Both the position numbers and the translations under genes were made by a program. A DNA stretch of 53,871 nucleotides from Eubacteriales bacterium (GTDB taxonomy: Bacteria; Bacillota; Clostridia; Lachnospirales; Lachnospiraceae), in NCBI GenBank assembly GCA_030525875.1, contig JAUNDV010000015.1:1-53871 (forward strand). The letters are read 5' to 3'. Under the pieces are notes generated by a model that was given only the letters and a program-made list of their open reading frames with translations, was not told the origin of the DNA and searched no databases. Within the stretch, counting starts at the first letter, position 1. Each line of letters opens with the position of its first letter. Below are positions 8,047-17,458 of this stretch, piece by piece.

Positions 8047-9054
8047 ATGGGACTTACAAGGGAGCAGTACAACAGAATAATGCGTGTTTATCAGGACAGA
8101 AGGATAAATGCGCAGCACGATATGGAGAAAAGGCAGGGAGTGGTATATGACCACGTCCCTGCCATTCGAGATTTATCATATAGAATAAGCCAGCTTGCAG
8201 TAAGTGCTGCTGAGGCTCAAATACGCAGCAATGCAGAGCTTGCATCAAAGCTAAAGAAGGAAATCGCAGGACTTTCAGATGAGAAACGGAGACTTCTCGA
8301 AGAGAGTGGCTACGGGGCAGATTATCTCGATATTCATTATGAATGCGAGAGCTGTAAGGATACAGGATATATAGGCAATGAAAAATGCGGCTGTCTCAAG
8401 AAGCTTGAATCTGAGCTTATATATGCAGCCTCAGGACTTCCAGTTATTTTAAGAAAAGAGAATTTTGCAAGCTTTGATCTAAGCGTGTATGACAATGAGG
8501 TACCTATAAAGCGACTTCAGCCAAAGTTCAATCTTACACAAAGAAGCTATATGGCAAATATGATCATGCCAAGAGTTAAGAATTTTGTGGATGAATTTGA
8601 TACGGTAAAAGGCAGAAATATCCTCATGACAGGACCAACAGGAGTTGGAAAGACCTTCCTGAGCAATTGCATTGCAAAGGCCATCATAGATAAGTGCCAT
8701 ACAGTCCTGTACCTCAATGCAGGCGAGCTGTTTGACCTTCTCTCCAAGAACAGCTTCAGCTATGAAAGTGACGAGGTCTTAAGTGGTAAAATCGAAGAAA
8801 TATACGACTGTGACCTGCTTATTATTGACGATTTAGGCACAGAGCTTAGTTCCGGATTTACAAATTCCAAACTATTTATGCTTATTAGTCATAGACTTTT
8901 ACATAACTTATCAACTATAATATCTTCAAACCTAAGTTTGAACAATATCGGAAGCGTCTATGGAGACCGTATAGCTTCCAGATTTATGGAGAACTATATC
9001 AATCTGCCATTTTACGGGGCAGATCTTAGACTTAAAGGAGGAAAGCGTAAATGA
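8047..9054 (+). CDS. DnaI/DnaC-type helicase loader ATPase
   Basis: AAA+ ATPase, 335 aa, that loads the replicative helicase. An N-terminal helical region is followed by a zinc cluster with C100-x2-C103 and C114-x-C116, as in DnaI. The AAA+ core has Walker A GPTGVGKT (196-203), Walker B LLIIDD (257-262), sensor-1 region SSNLSLNNI, and arginine-finger region YGDRIASRF. It starts at the base after the DnaD-like stop codon and overlaps prs by ATGA, so DnaD-like, loader and Prs form one coupled operon. The zinc cluster makes it DnaI-like rather than E. coli DnaC-like. Confidence 0.93.
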   Translation: MGLTREQYNRIMRVYQDRRINAQHDMEKRQGVVYDHVPAIRDLSYRISQLAVSAAEAQIRSNAELASKLKKEIAGLSDEKRRLLEESGYGADYLDIHYECESCKDTGYIGNEKCGCLKKLESELIYAASGLPVILRKENFASFDLSVYDNEVPIKRLQPKFNLTQRSYMANMIMPRVKNFVDEFDTVKGRNILMTGPTGVGKTFLSNCIAKAIIDKCHTVLYLNAGELFDLLSKNSFSYESDEVLSGKIEEIYDCDLLIIDDLGTELSSGFTNSKLFMLISHRLLHNLSTIISSNLSLNNIGSVYGDRIASRFMENYINLPFYGADLRLKGGKRK

Positions 9055-10265
9055 GCATCAACGACGAGAAAAAAGAAAAGAGCAGACCGGGAGAGCAGAC
9101 AATCGAGACAATACCAGTAGGACCTCTTGGACTTGTTCCGCTTAAGGGAGTAAGCTCACTCGCCAAGGAGATCGATTCTTATCTTGTTCAGTGGAGATCA
9201 GAGAGAGAGTCTGAGCATAAGGAAAATATTTTATTTGCAGGATATCAGAAGGACAGCTTCATAATTGAATCAGACTGCCCACGTTTTGGAAGCGGAGAAG
9301 CTAAGGGTATAGTAAAGACCTCTGTAAGAGGAGACGATCTTTATTTCATAACTGATGTTACAAATTATTCAATAACATATTCAGTAAGCGGACTTCAGAA
9401 CCACTATTCTCCTGATGATCATTTTCAGGATCTTAAGAGAGTCATTGCTGCTTCAGCAGGTAAGGCTAAGCGTATGACAGTTATTATGCCATTCCTTTAT
9501 GAGGGAAGACAGCACAAGCGCTCAGGCAGAGAGTCTCTTGACTGTGCACAGATGCTTCAGGAGCTTGTTGCTATGGGTGTAAGCAATATCATTACCTTCG
9601 ATGCACATGATCCTAGAGTTCAAAATGCAATTCCTCTCAGTGGATTTGAAACAGTAAGCCCTACTTATCAGTATATTAAGGCAATTTTAAACGAGGTTCC
9701 TGACCTTGATATTGATTCAGAGCATATGATGATAATAAGTCCTGATGAAGGCGGAATGGGCAGAGCAATTTATTTTGCCAACGTTTTAGGACTTGATATG
9801 GGTATGTTCTATAAGAGAAGAGATTATACAAAGGTCGTAAATGGAAGAAATCCTATCGTTGCTCACGAGTTCCTTGGCGCTTCAGTTGAAGGAAAGGATG
9901 TTATCATAGTTGACGATATGATTTCATCAGGAGAGTCAATGGTAGATGTTGCAAGAGAGCTTAAGAGAAGAAAGGCAAGAAGAGTATTCTGCTGTGCAAC
10001 CTTTGGCCTCTTCACAAGCGGAACAAAGATATTCGACCATGCATATGAGGATGGAATCATTGACAGAGTATTTACAACCAATATGGTATATCAGACTCCT
10101 GAGCTCCTTAAGAGAGAATGGTATGTAAGCGTAGACATGGCGAAGTATATCGCACTCATTATAGACTGTCTCAATCATGACAATTCATTAAGCAATCTTC
10201 TTAGCCCGGTTGAGCGTATTAACAAGAGAGTTAACGCTTACAAGGCAAAGAGAGCTGAAGAATGA
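9051..10265 (+). CDS. prs: Ribose-phosphate pyrophosphokinase (PRPP synthetase), long form
   Basis: Makes 5-phosphoribosyl-1-pyrophosphate from ribose-5-phosphate and ATP for nucleotide, His and Trp synthesis. At 404 aa it is about 90 residues longer than the classical 315-aa enzyme. The extra length includes an N-terminal stretch of about 60 residues and a longer C-terminus. Visible marks are the ATP-loop segment MPFLYEGRQHKR, DAHDPRVQNAI, and the PRPP loop VIIVDDMISSGES (about residues 284-296). AAAGGAGG precedes the ATG, which overlaps the loader stop as ATGA. The 3' end overlaps the acyltransferase start in the same way. Linking PRPP supply to helicase loading in one transcript is noteworthy. 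Confidence 0.93.
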   Translation: MSINDEKKEKSRPGEQTIETIPVGPLGLVPLKGVSSLAKEIDSYLVQWRSERESEHKENILFAGYQKDSFIIESDCPRFGSGEAKGIVKTSVRGDDLYFITDVTNYSITYSVSGLQNHYSPDDHFQDLKRVIAASAGKAKRMTVIMPFLYEGRQHKRSGRESLDCAQMLQELVAMGVSNIITFDAHDPRVQNAIPLSGFETVSPTYQYIKAILNEVPDLDIDSEHMMIISPDEGGMGRAIYFANVLGLDMGMFYKRRDYTKVVNGRNPIVAHEFLGASVEGKDVIIVDDMISSGESMVDVARELKRRKARRVFCCATFGLFTSGTKIFDHAYEDGIIDRVFTTNMVYQTPELLKREWYVSVDMAKYIALIIDCLNHDNSLSNLLSPVERINKRVNAYKAKRAEE

Positions 10266-11452
10266 ATAGGGCTTCAGAAAAAAAGCTAATAAGTAAAGAA
10301 ATAAATGCAGCAGGATCCGGTTCCAAAGATATGATTCTTAGGAACCGGATATATGTATACAGCTTTATTCTTACTGTTCTGGTAATCTGGATACATTCAC
10401 CTAGTCTTGCAGTATTTGATTATGACAAGCTTATACAGGGTAGTAATATGCTGTATCGGAATATCCAGGCGCTTATTTTAAAGATTGCCGGGGCAGCAGT
10501 TCCTGGATTTTTTTTATTGAGCGGATATCAGTTCTTTAGAGATCTCAGAGAAGAGAAAATAGCATATACAGTAGAAGCTGAGGATTGCTGTGGAATCAGA
10601 AGCAGGAAAATGCATATCGCATATGGAATAATAGCCTCAAAGCTGATGAGACGTGTTAAGACCTTGCTGCTTCCTTATCTACTGTGGAATCTTATCTATT
10701 TCGCAATGAATATTGTTGCAAAGGGAGAAATCCTTAGTTTAGGAAATCTTTTTGAAGCAATAGTATACTACAAATACAATCCAGTATTTTGGTATATGCA
10801 TCAGTTGATCAGGATAAGTATACTTACTCCGTTACTGTATCCTCTGATAAGATATAAAAGAACCGCAATACTTTCCCTGTCACTATTTTTTATTGCCGCA
10901 GTAAAATATGATGTACTTCCGTTTCATTTTGCAAATGAGGATGCCATTTTCTACTATGTTGCAGGTGCTGTTATTGTCTTGCACTGGGATTTTATTTCTA
11001 ATGAGCTTAGTGATGTAAATCGAAGAAAAAAACAGCTTCTGGTAGTTTGCTGCAATTTGATGGCAGTAGTAATACTTTTTTTTGTATCTGATATAGCTTT
11101 TGAAAGTAATATTTTATTTTTTAATCCACACGAGCTTATGATAATGTTCCTCATATTGTTTAGAATATCCACAGCTCTGCTTGTAATGAACTTAATCATG
11201 CTCGTAGATCTTAGCAGATTTAAAGCGAGGGATATATTTAAGATCAGCTTCTTTATCTATGCTATTCATCCTATAGAAATCAAGCTTGCGAAGATAGCCC
11301 AGACACTGGCAGGACTCAATGAAAATGTTGTAATAACATTTGTATTATTTATGCTGATGCCGGTTATATGTTATGCGGTATCATACCTTGTATATAGGTT
11401 TATGAAGAGATATATGAATAGGTTTTATCTGATGCTAAGTGGCGGAAGGTGA
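10262..11452 (+). CDS. Integral membrane acyltransferase (acyltransferase 3-like)
   Basis: A 396-aa protein with about ten hydrophobic segments and the pattern of acyltransferase-3 proteins: a first membrane helix with IHSPSL, VPGFFLLSGYQFFRDL in the second, LLPYLLWNLIYF, and a run of C-terminal helices ending FMKRYMNRFY. Such proteins acylate sugars or surface polymers at the membrane; the substrate is unknown. The start ATG overlaps the prs stop (ATGA), so it is the last gene of the operon and translationally coupled. Its link to replication genes is probably only positional. A bidirectional terminator follows at once. Confidence 0.75.
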   Translation: MNRASEKKLISKEINAAGSGSKDMILRNRIYVYSFILTVLVIWIHSPSLAVFDYDKLIQGSNMLYRNIQALILKIAGAAVPGFFLLSGYQFFRDLREEKIAYTVEAEDCCGIRSRKMHIAYGIIASKLMRRVKTLLLPYLLWNLIYFAMNIVAKGEILSLGNLFEAIVYYKYNPVFWYMHQLIRISILTPLLYPLIRYKRTAILSLSLFFIAAVKYDVLPFHFANEDAIFYYVAGAVIVLHWDFISNELSDVNRRKKQLLVVCCNLMAVVILFFVSDIAFESNILFFNPHELMIMFLILFRISTALLVMNLIMLVDLSRFKARDIFKISFFIYAIHPIEIKLAKIAQTLAGLNENVVITFVLFMLMPVICYAVSYLVYRFMKRYMNRFYLMLSGGR

Positions 11453-11493
11453 AAAAAAGAGAATATCCTCTTATTGAGGGTACTCTCTTTTTT
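11453..11493. terminator. Bidirectional terminator between convergent genes
   Basis: AAAAAGAGA and TCTCTTTTT flank an imperfect inner stem around CCTC/GAGG with loop TTATT. A-run and T-run on both sides serve the acyltransferase operon (+) and the solute-binding protein gene (-). Confidence 0.8.
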
Positions 11494-11502
11494 AGTAAAT
11501 TA

Positions 11503-12807
11503 TTATTCAAAAGTCAAATTAGGAATTGCCTCAAGTAATTTTTCTTTGAAGTATTCAAAAGCAGCATTGGCATTCATACCATCAGTATATTTGATTGCGG
11601 CTATCGTATCTTCAAAAGCACTAAGTATAGCAGTAGCATGTTCTTCTGTAGGATATATTTTTGCATTTGGAACTAAATCTTCAAAAATTACATTTCCTAT
11701 ATTTTGTTCTCCAAAACATTCAATATTGAAATTTTTATCTATAGTATCAGATGTTTGCATATGAGCAAGTACTAATCCGGATTTTTTTAGCTGGTTTATA
11801 GCTCCTTCGTCCGACATAAGCCAGTAGTTAAGAAATTCAAAAGCTATATCCTTTTTGTCTGATTTTTTGGGAATTACGCATACAGAGTATCCATATCCGT
11901 AACTTCCTTCAGGAGGAGCGATGAGTTTCCAGTCATTATTTTTATTATTTTCGAAGCTTCCATTTTGCATTAGCCAGCTTGACCAAGGCGTAAATAAATA
12001 TTTGTCATCGGAAAATGTTTCATACCATTTTGGCGAGCAACTTGAAATATTATCGACAAGATTTAAAGATTTTAGCTTACATAAAATTTCAAAGCTGGCT
12101 TTTATATGTTCGCTTTCAGTAAATGTTGAATTTGTAATATAAGGGTTATCTGTTTGATTAAAAAGGATATATCCTGGATCGTCTAAACTTGCAAAAAGAA
12201 ATATATCAGGAGATGATGTACTTTTTATTTCATAAGCCTTATCTATAAGATCATTCCAACTCTGAAAGTTTTGAATTACATCTTCAGGAGCACTAAATCC
12301 AAATGCTTTTTGCATAGCAGTTGTTCTGTACGCTATACCTGAAGCTGGAACATCTACGGGTATTGCTACGAGATTTCCATTTTTGTTTTCCATATGAGGT
12401 ATTAGCTCCTCTGGGAATAATTCTTCATTTAATGAATAAGGTTCTTTATCAAATTCTTCCCATATAGGATATGAAATAAAATCTGAAAGAAAATTTCCAT
12501 GTAATACACAGATATCTGGTAAAGGATTTCCAGCAGCTATTGCTTTTGAAAGACAGCTTGAATACTCATAATTTGGAATATAGGTATAGTCAAGGTTAAG
12601 GTTTGTATATCCATATTTATTTTTAAAGTCTTCAAAAATAGAAACAATGGAACTATCCCAATACCATATACTCAAAGTTTCTTGATCTGAATCCTTTGTA
12701 TTTTCCGAGACATCAGATTTAGGCTTCGTTGCGAAAGATACAAAAGCAGCTATTGAAACATATACAACTATAATTAAGATAAGATTTTTAATTATTTTTT
12801 TGTTCAT
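11503..12807 (-). CDS. Extracytoplasmic solute-binding protein linked to a sensor kinase
   Basis: A 434-aa protein of the family-1 extracellular solute-binding group. The N-terminus MNKKIIKNLILIIVVYVSIAAF is one hydrophobic segment without a lipobox cysteine, so it is either an uncleaved membrane anchor or a cleaved signal. The mature part has the mixed fold seen in sugar-type SBPs (LSIWYWDSSIVSIFEDF, DICVLHGNF, LVAIPVDVPASGIAYR, FTPWSSWLM, AFEFLNYWLMSDEG). No ABC permease or ATPase is adjacent. Its ATG overlaps the kinase stop by 4 bp (ATGA). This suggests a sensory co-receptor presenting ligand to the kinase rather than an importer subunit (inference). Confidence 0.8.
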   Translation of the reverse strand: MNKKIIKNLILIIVVYVSIAAFVSFATKPKSDVSENTKDSDQETLSIWYWDSSIVSIFEDFKNKYGYTNLNLDYTYIPNYEYSSCLSKAIAAGNPLPDICVLHGNFLSDFISYPIWEEFDKEPYSLNEELFPEELIPHMENKNGNLVAIPVDVPASGIAYRTTAMQKAFGFSAPEDVIQNFQSWNDLIDKAYEIKSTSSPDIFLFASLDDPGYILFNQTDNPYITNSTFTESEHIKASFEILCKLKSLNLVDNISSCSPKWYETFSDDKYLFTPWSSWLMQNGSFENNKNNDWKLIAPPEGSYGYGYSVCVIPKKSDKKDIAFEFLNYWLMSDEGAINQLKKSGLVLAHMQTSDTIDKNFNIECFGEQNIGNVIFEDLVPNAKIYPTEEHATAILSAFEDTIAAIKYTDGMNANAAFEYFKEKLLEAIPNLTFE

Positions 12808-14537
12808 AACTTTCCTTTCTTAGGAAAACGTATATACCATGTCGTTCCTTTGAATTCTTCACTATAAACCTGCATTGTATAATTTCCATTATACAGATAG
12901 TTAAGTCTGTCTTTAATTGTCTGTATACCTATAGAATGCGTACTGTCTTCAGACTGAATTTGTTTATTATTTAAATTATCAATAATTTCTTGAGACATAC
13001 CTACACCTGAATCTGATAGATATAGCTCTACAGAGTCTTCGCTTTCATATACAGATAGCTCTATAGTACCTGGATCATCTGATGGTACAATGCCGTGATA
13101 TATAGCATTTTCTATAAGTGGCTGAAGAATATTTTTAGGTATTATTATTTCTTTATTTGATGCATCACATGTAAAGGTAAATTTATCTTTATATCTATAT
13201 TTTTGTATTGTACAATATGCGTCTATAATTTTTAATTCATTATCTAAAGTATCAGTAAGCTTGTCGTCATACATTTTCATTCCGGATTGAAGCATTATAA
13301 TAAGAGAACGTAGCATGTTTTCACAATCATAGGCCTTTTCATTATGAGCAAGATAAACACTTGAATTAAGCGTATTATAAAGAAAATGTGGATGTATTCG
13401 TGACATAAGCATATCTATCTGAAGCTTCTTTTTTTGTTTTTCTTTTTCATTATTATCGGCAATAAGCTGATTTATGTCATCAACCATGGTATTAAAGGTA
13501 TTGCCAAGAAGCTCAAGCTCATCTCCGGTTTTGATATTGACTTTTACGTTTAGTTCTCCATTTGCAAAAGCTTTCATTTTATCTGACAGTTGTGAAAGTG
13601 GCGCCATATAGCTGTTGATAAGAATTATACATAAAAGCGTTATAACTAACATGGTAATAGGTGTTAGTATAAGCATAAAAATAATAAGATAATTCATATT
13701 GGTTGAAAGCGTATTTTCCTTACTAAATGTAACAACTGAAAGTATTCCTTTATTTAGGTGGCTTCTTATTATATAACCATCAGAGTATTTTATTGGTTCT
13801 TCTGATATATTGGAAAGAGAATTTATATTGTCAAAGTATTCTGACAGTACATAAGAATTGTCTTTACTTGTATGTATGAGAACGTTATTATTTTCATCTA
13901 CAAGCATAAATTCTGTAAAGCCATTATAAAATTCAGAAAATTGCTTTTGCCATTCATCTGCGTTTAGATGTATAAGTATCTCTCCAATTTTCAATGTTGG
14001 ATTTTTTGAATGATATATATTGGACTTAACTGTAATAAGTCGTATATTCTTTCTTTCTGATATGTTGAGAAAATGAGGTGCACTAAACTGAATTTGACGG
14101 CTGTCTTTAGATAAATCCTTATACCAATCCATTTTTAAAGATTCATCAAGTGTATCTTCAAATGGGTAAGCAGACCAAATGGAGTGTTGCGGAGAAATAA
14201 GTGAAATACTATGTACAAAAGTACGTCTGTTAGCATAACCTCTCATAAGATCTGAAATATTTTTAATGGTATTAAAATCATTTGCATTTTCAGGATTGAG
14301 GCAGTATTCCTGTATGTCTGATTCGAATGCAAGGCTTTCACAAAATGAATTTAAATCCTGAACAATTATCTGAAGCTGGGAAGCACCAGCATCCTGAATA
14401 AGCTGCTTTTTTTCTAAAGCATCTGCTAAAGTTAGATTCTTTGTGTAGTTTGCAATAAACATCCAGCTTAAAATCATTATTATAAAAATGAAAGCTGCGA
14501 TAGCAGCACTTATTTTTTTTGCAATACTGGTTTTCAT
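12804..14537 (-). CDS. YesM-type sensor histidine kinase
   Basis: A 577-aa membrane kinase. Order: membrane helix (about 8-28), large extracellular sensor region (about 30-270), second membrane helix (about 280-305), HAMP domain (about 306-360), then a HisKA_7TM/YesM dimerisation segment with IHPHFLYNTLNS, the phospho-accepting His at about residue 382. The HATPase domain follows (LQPLIENAIYHGI, DSGVGMS, SIGIQTIKDRL). Start ATG 14537 has GAGG 6 nt upstream, preferred to the TTG at 14543. It is co-transcribed with the solute-binding protein gene. Its likely partner is the YesN-type regulator encoded at 17437-19077, separated by pepT and a permease. Confidence 0.92.
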   Translation of the reverse strand: MKTSIAKKISAAIAAFIFIIMILSWMFIANYTKNLTLADALEKKQLIQDAGASQLQIIVQDLNSFCESLAFESDIQEYCLNPENANDFNTIKNISDLMRGYANRRTFVHSISLISPQHSIWSAYPFEDTLDESLKMDWYKDLSKDSRQIQFSAPHFLNISERKNIRLITVKSNIYHSKNPTLKIGEILIHLNADEWQKQFSEFYNGFTEFMLVDENNNVLIHTSKDNSYVLSEYFDNINSLSNISEEPIKYSDGYIIRSHLNKGILSVVTFSKENTLSTNMNYLIIFMLILTPITMLVITLLCIILINSYMAPLSQLSDKMKAFANGELNVKVNIKTGDELELLGNTFNTMVDDINQLIADNNEKEKQKKKLQIDMLMSRIHPHFLYNTLNSSVYLAHNEKAYDCENMLRSLIIMLQSGMKMYDDKLTDTLDNELKIIDAYCTIQKYRYKDKFTFTCDASNKEIIIPKNILQPLIENAIYHGIVPSDDPGTIELSVYESEDSVELYLSDSGVGMSQEIIDNLNNKQIQSEDSTHSIGIQTIKDRLNYLYNGNYTMQVYSEEFKGTTWYIRFPKKGKL

Positions 14538-14631
14538 AAACAACCTCTTTAGTTAAAAACATACATTATAATCGTATATTTTAGCATATTATAGTATATA
14601 TTTTATCATAATTTTAATAAAAATCCCAATT

Positions 14632-14685
14632 TCTAACATAATATCCGGTTTTCGAAAGTTTATAAAAATTTTATATTTGTATAAT
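14632..14685 (+). promoter_or_regulatory. 27-bp motif (copy 1) and promoter of pepT
   Basis: The motif TCTAACA...AATATCC...TTCGAAAG spans 14632-14658 and is followed 21 nt later by TATAAT (14680-14685), about 60 nt before the pepT ATG. The same motif (24 of 27 positions) recurs at 19224-19250. There is no good -35 hexamer, as expected for an activator-dependent promoter. It lies in the region divergent to the kinase operon and could serve both directions. The YesN-type regulator is the proposed binder (inference). Confidence 0.7.
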
Positions 14686-14745
14686 CAAAATATACACAAA
14701 AGTAATGGCACGACGCCTAAAAAATATATTAAGGGAGGATGTAAA

Positions 14746-15981
14746 ATGAATAGACTTGTAGAACGTTTATTCCGTTACATTGCTATTGATACTCAGTCAG
14801 CTAGAGGAACAGGAACTTTCCCAAGCACTGAGAAGCAGAAAAATCTTGGAAGACTTCTTGTAGAAGAGCTTCAGGCAATGGGAATCACTAATGCTGAGAT
14901 GGATGAATTTGGAACGGTTTATGCAACAATTGAAAGCAGCGAAGGGGTTTCTGAATCTGTGCCAGCTATAGGATTTACAGCTCATATGGATACAGCTCTT
15001 GAGCTTCCTGGTGTAGGAATCAAGGCGAGAGTTATTGAGAATTATGATGGAGAAGACATTGTTCTTAATGAAGAGAAAAACATAATTTTCAAAACATCAC
15101 AATTCCCTAGATTAAAGGTTTATAAGGGAAAAGACCTTGTTGTTGCAGATGGAACAACACTTCTTGCAGCTGATGATAAGGCAGGTGTAAGTGAGATTAT
15201 GGAGCTTGCTCATATACTTATGACAAATCCTGAAATAAAACATGGTGTAGTAAAGCTTTGCTTTACCTGTGATGAAGAGATAGGACAGTCAACACAGCAC
15301 CTTAATCTTGAGAAGTTTAATCCTAATTTTGCCTACTCTCTTGATGGAGGAGAAGAGGGTGAATTCTATTATGACAATTTTAACTGTGGACAGGCAGATG
15401 TAACTATTCATGGTAAGGTTGCCCATACGGGATATGCTAAAGGGCGTATGGTTAACGCAAGTCACCTCGCTATGGAATTCCATAGTATGATAGATCCATT
15501 AGCTATTCCGGCAAATACAGCAAATAGAGAGGGATTTACACATCTTTCAAGCTTAAATTCAGAAGTTGGTATGGCGAAGATGGTATATCTTGTAAGAGAT
15601 CATGAGATGACTCTTTACACACAGAAGAAGGAAAATCTCCAGAGAATTGCTGATTTCATGAATGCAAAATATGGTGAGGGAACTGTTGAAATTAACTTCA
15701 AGGATATTATGTATAACATGAGAGACAAGATCCTTGAAAATCCATTTATTATTGATAATGCTATAGATGCAATGAATGAGCTTGGAATAGAGCCGGTTGT
15801 TATTCCTGTAAGAGGTGGCGTAGATGGAGCAGAGATTACATTTATGGGTCTTCCATGTCCAAACCTTTTCACTGGTAGTGACAACTGTCATACAATTTAT
15901 GAGTATTGCTGTGTACAGTCTATGGAGAAAGCACTTGCGCTTATATTAAAACTTGTAGAAAACTGTGTTAAAAAGGCCTGA
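14746..15981 (+). CDS. pepT: Peptidase T (tripeptide aminopeptidase)
   Basis: Cytosolic M20 metallopeptidase that removes the N-terminal residue of tripeptides; 411 aa, normal length. Zinc-ligand motifs are visible: AHMDT (79-83), LLAADDKAG (about 139-147), CDEEIGQ (about 175-181), and the C-terminal HTIYEY. A dimerisation lid domain is inserted around AHTGYAKGRMVNA. The start at 14746 has GGGAGG 7 nt upstream; an upstream in-frame extension to 14677 runs through the promoter and is rejected. The APC permease follows after 64 bp, probably in the same transcript. Confidence 0.95.
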   Translation: MNRLVERLFRYIAIDTQSARGTGTFPSTEKQKNLGRLLVEELQAMGITNAEMDEFGTVYATIESSEGVSESVPAIGFTAHMDTALELPGVGIKARVIENYDGEDIVLNEEKNIIFKTSQFPRLKVYKGKDLVVADGTTLLAADDKAGVSEIMELAHILMTNPEIKHGVVKLCFTCDEEIGQSTQHLNLEKFNPNFAYSLDGGEEGEFYYDNFNCGQADVTIHGKVAHTGYAKGRMVNASHLAMEFHSMIDPLAIPANTANREGFTHLSSLNSEVGMAKMVYLVRDHEMTLYTQKKENLQRIADFMNAKYGEGTVEINFKDIMYNMRDKILENPFIIDNAIDAMNELGIEPVVIPVRGGVDGAEITFMGLPCPNLFTGSDNCHTIYEYCCVQSMEKALALILKLVENCVKKA

Positions 15982-16045
15982 TATAAAATATAAGATGTAA
16001 AACTGGATAAAGTAGCATAATTAATATCTGGAAGGAGAGAAAATT

Positions 16046-17389
16046 ATGTCAAGCGATGGAAATCAGACAGAGTTTAAACAGGTCTTAACTAAAAAAGATC
16101 TGTTCGGTATTGCTATCGGTATGATCATCGGTGCCGGTGTTATGACACTTACAGGTATCGGAATTGGAAGAACAGGACGTTCAGTATTTATTTCATACCT
16201 TCTTGCAACATTTTTTGCATTGTTCTTTGCAGTACCAGCCATTATAAGTAGTTCAATTGCACGTTTTAAGGGTGGTAACTACACAGTATGGTCACTTACA
16301 GTAGGAGAGAAATGGTGCGGAGCATGGCTCATAATTCTTATCATTGGTGAGCTTGGTATCTGTATGTATGCAATGTCATTTGCAGAGTACTTCTGTGCTT
16401 TATTCCCACAGCTTGAGCCAAGATTTGTTGCTATTGCTATTGCAACTGTATTCTTTGTAATGAACTTCTTTGGAATAAATATCATGGCTAAGATTGAGAA
16501 CATACTTACGGTGGGGCTTGTAGGAGCTATCATTATGTTCATCGTATGTGGAATGCCTCATGTTAAGTGGGATACATTCTTTAGCCAGCCTGATTTCATG
16601 CTTAAGGGAGTAAGTGGAGTATTTGCAGGAGCTGCATTCCTTAACTATGCGCTTCTTGGAGCATCAGAACTTCTTACGTTTTCTGCGGAAACAAAGAATC
16701 CTAAGAAGGATATTCCTACAACAATTATACTCTCAACTGCATTTGTAGCAGCACTTTTCTCATTACTTTCAATCGTAGCAGCAGGAGTACTTCCTGTAGC
16801 AGATGTAATAGGAAAGCCACTTACATTAGTAGCAGATGTTATCTTCCCTAAGCCACTTTACTATGCATTCATAGTACTTGGAGCACTTGGAGCAACAGCA
16901 ACAACACTTAATGTAACAGTAGCATTTATAACAAAGCCATTCGTATTTGCATCAAGAGACGGATGGTTCCCTAAGAAGATGGGTGAGCTTCATCCAAAGT
17001 ACCACACACCACACAGATGGCTTCTTGTATGGTACATTATCTGTATCGTTCCACTTGCACTTGACTTCAGTGTAAGCCAGATTGCAGACCTTGTAATGTT
17101 TATCATCTACCTTCGTACAATAGTATATTCACTCAGCTTCCTTAAGATTCCAAAGATCTTCCCGGAGCAGTGGAAGAAATCAATATTCTATATGCCAAAC
17201 TGGGCATTTACCTTACTTATGGGAAGCTGTGCAGCAGTAGCAGCATACCAGCTTATTGTTAACCTTATGAATGCAGACCCTAAGATGATTATGATCAATA
17301 TCGTAGTTCTTATCGGTGCACTTATCTTCTCAGTAACACGTTACAACAGTGGTAAGGTTAAGATGCAGCCTTCATGGGAAGACGCTTAA
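16046..17389 (+). CDS. APC-superfamily amino-acid permease, copy 1
   Basis: A 447-aa protein with about 12 membrane helices and the APC signature in helix 1 (IAIGMIIGAGVMTLTG). Other segments typical of amino-acid permeases are SSSIARFKGGNYTVWSL, FAGAAFLNYALLGASELL and GATATTLNVTVAFITKP. The substrate is not known; the neighbours pepT and serine dehydratase suggest an amino acid from peptide breakdown, or its exchange. AAGGAGAG lies just before the ATG. It is almost identical to the gene at 20272, with differences confined to the first few codons and a central patch. A bidirectional terminator follows. Confidence 0.9.
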   Translation: MSSDGNQTEFKQVLTKKDLFGIAIGMIIGAGVMTLTGIGIGRTGRSVFISYLLATFFALFFAVPAIISSSIARFKGGNYTVWSLTVGEKWCGAWLIILIIGELGICMYAMSFAEYFCALFPQLEPRFVAIAIATVFFVMNFFGINIMAKIENILTVGLVGAIIMFIVCGMPHVKWDTFFSQPDFMLKGVSGVFAGAAFLNYALLGASELLTFSAETKNPKKDIPTTIILSTAFVAALFSLLSIVAAGVLPVADVIGKPLTLVADVIFPKPLYYAFIVLGALGATATTLNVTVAFITKPFVFASRDGWFPKKMGELHPKYHTPHRWLLVWYIICIVPLALDFSVSQIADLVMFIIYLRTIVYSLSFLKIPKIFPEQWKKSIFYMPNWAFTLLMGSCAAVAAYQLIVNLMNADPKMIMINIVVLIGALIFSVTRYNSGKVKMQPSWEDA

Positions 17390-17423
17390 TCATTATAATA
17401 CATTTAACCCCCCTAAAAATGTA

Positions 17424-17458
17424 AAAAAGTCGTCGGTTATTGAACCGGCGGCTTTTTT
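17424..17458. terminator. Bidirectional terminator
   Basis: AAAAAAGTCG..CGGTT / AACCG..CGGCTTTTTT, an 11-bp stem with one mismatch and A/T runs on both sides, between the permease (+) and the response regulator (-). The minus-strand gene ends just inside it. Confidence 0.85.

Noticed and set aside
7720-8154. 144-aa minus-strand frame across the DnaD/DnaI junction
   Set aside because: Antisense shadow over two coupled, well-supported genes.
11503-12807. Solute-binding protein as part of an ABC importer
   Set aside because: No permease or ATPase gene nearby, no lipobox, and direct coupling to a sensor kinase.
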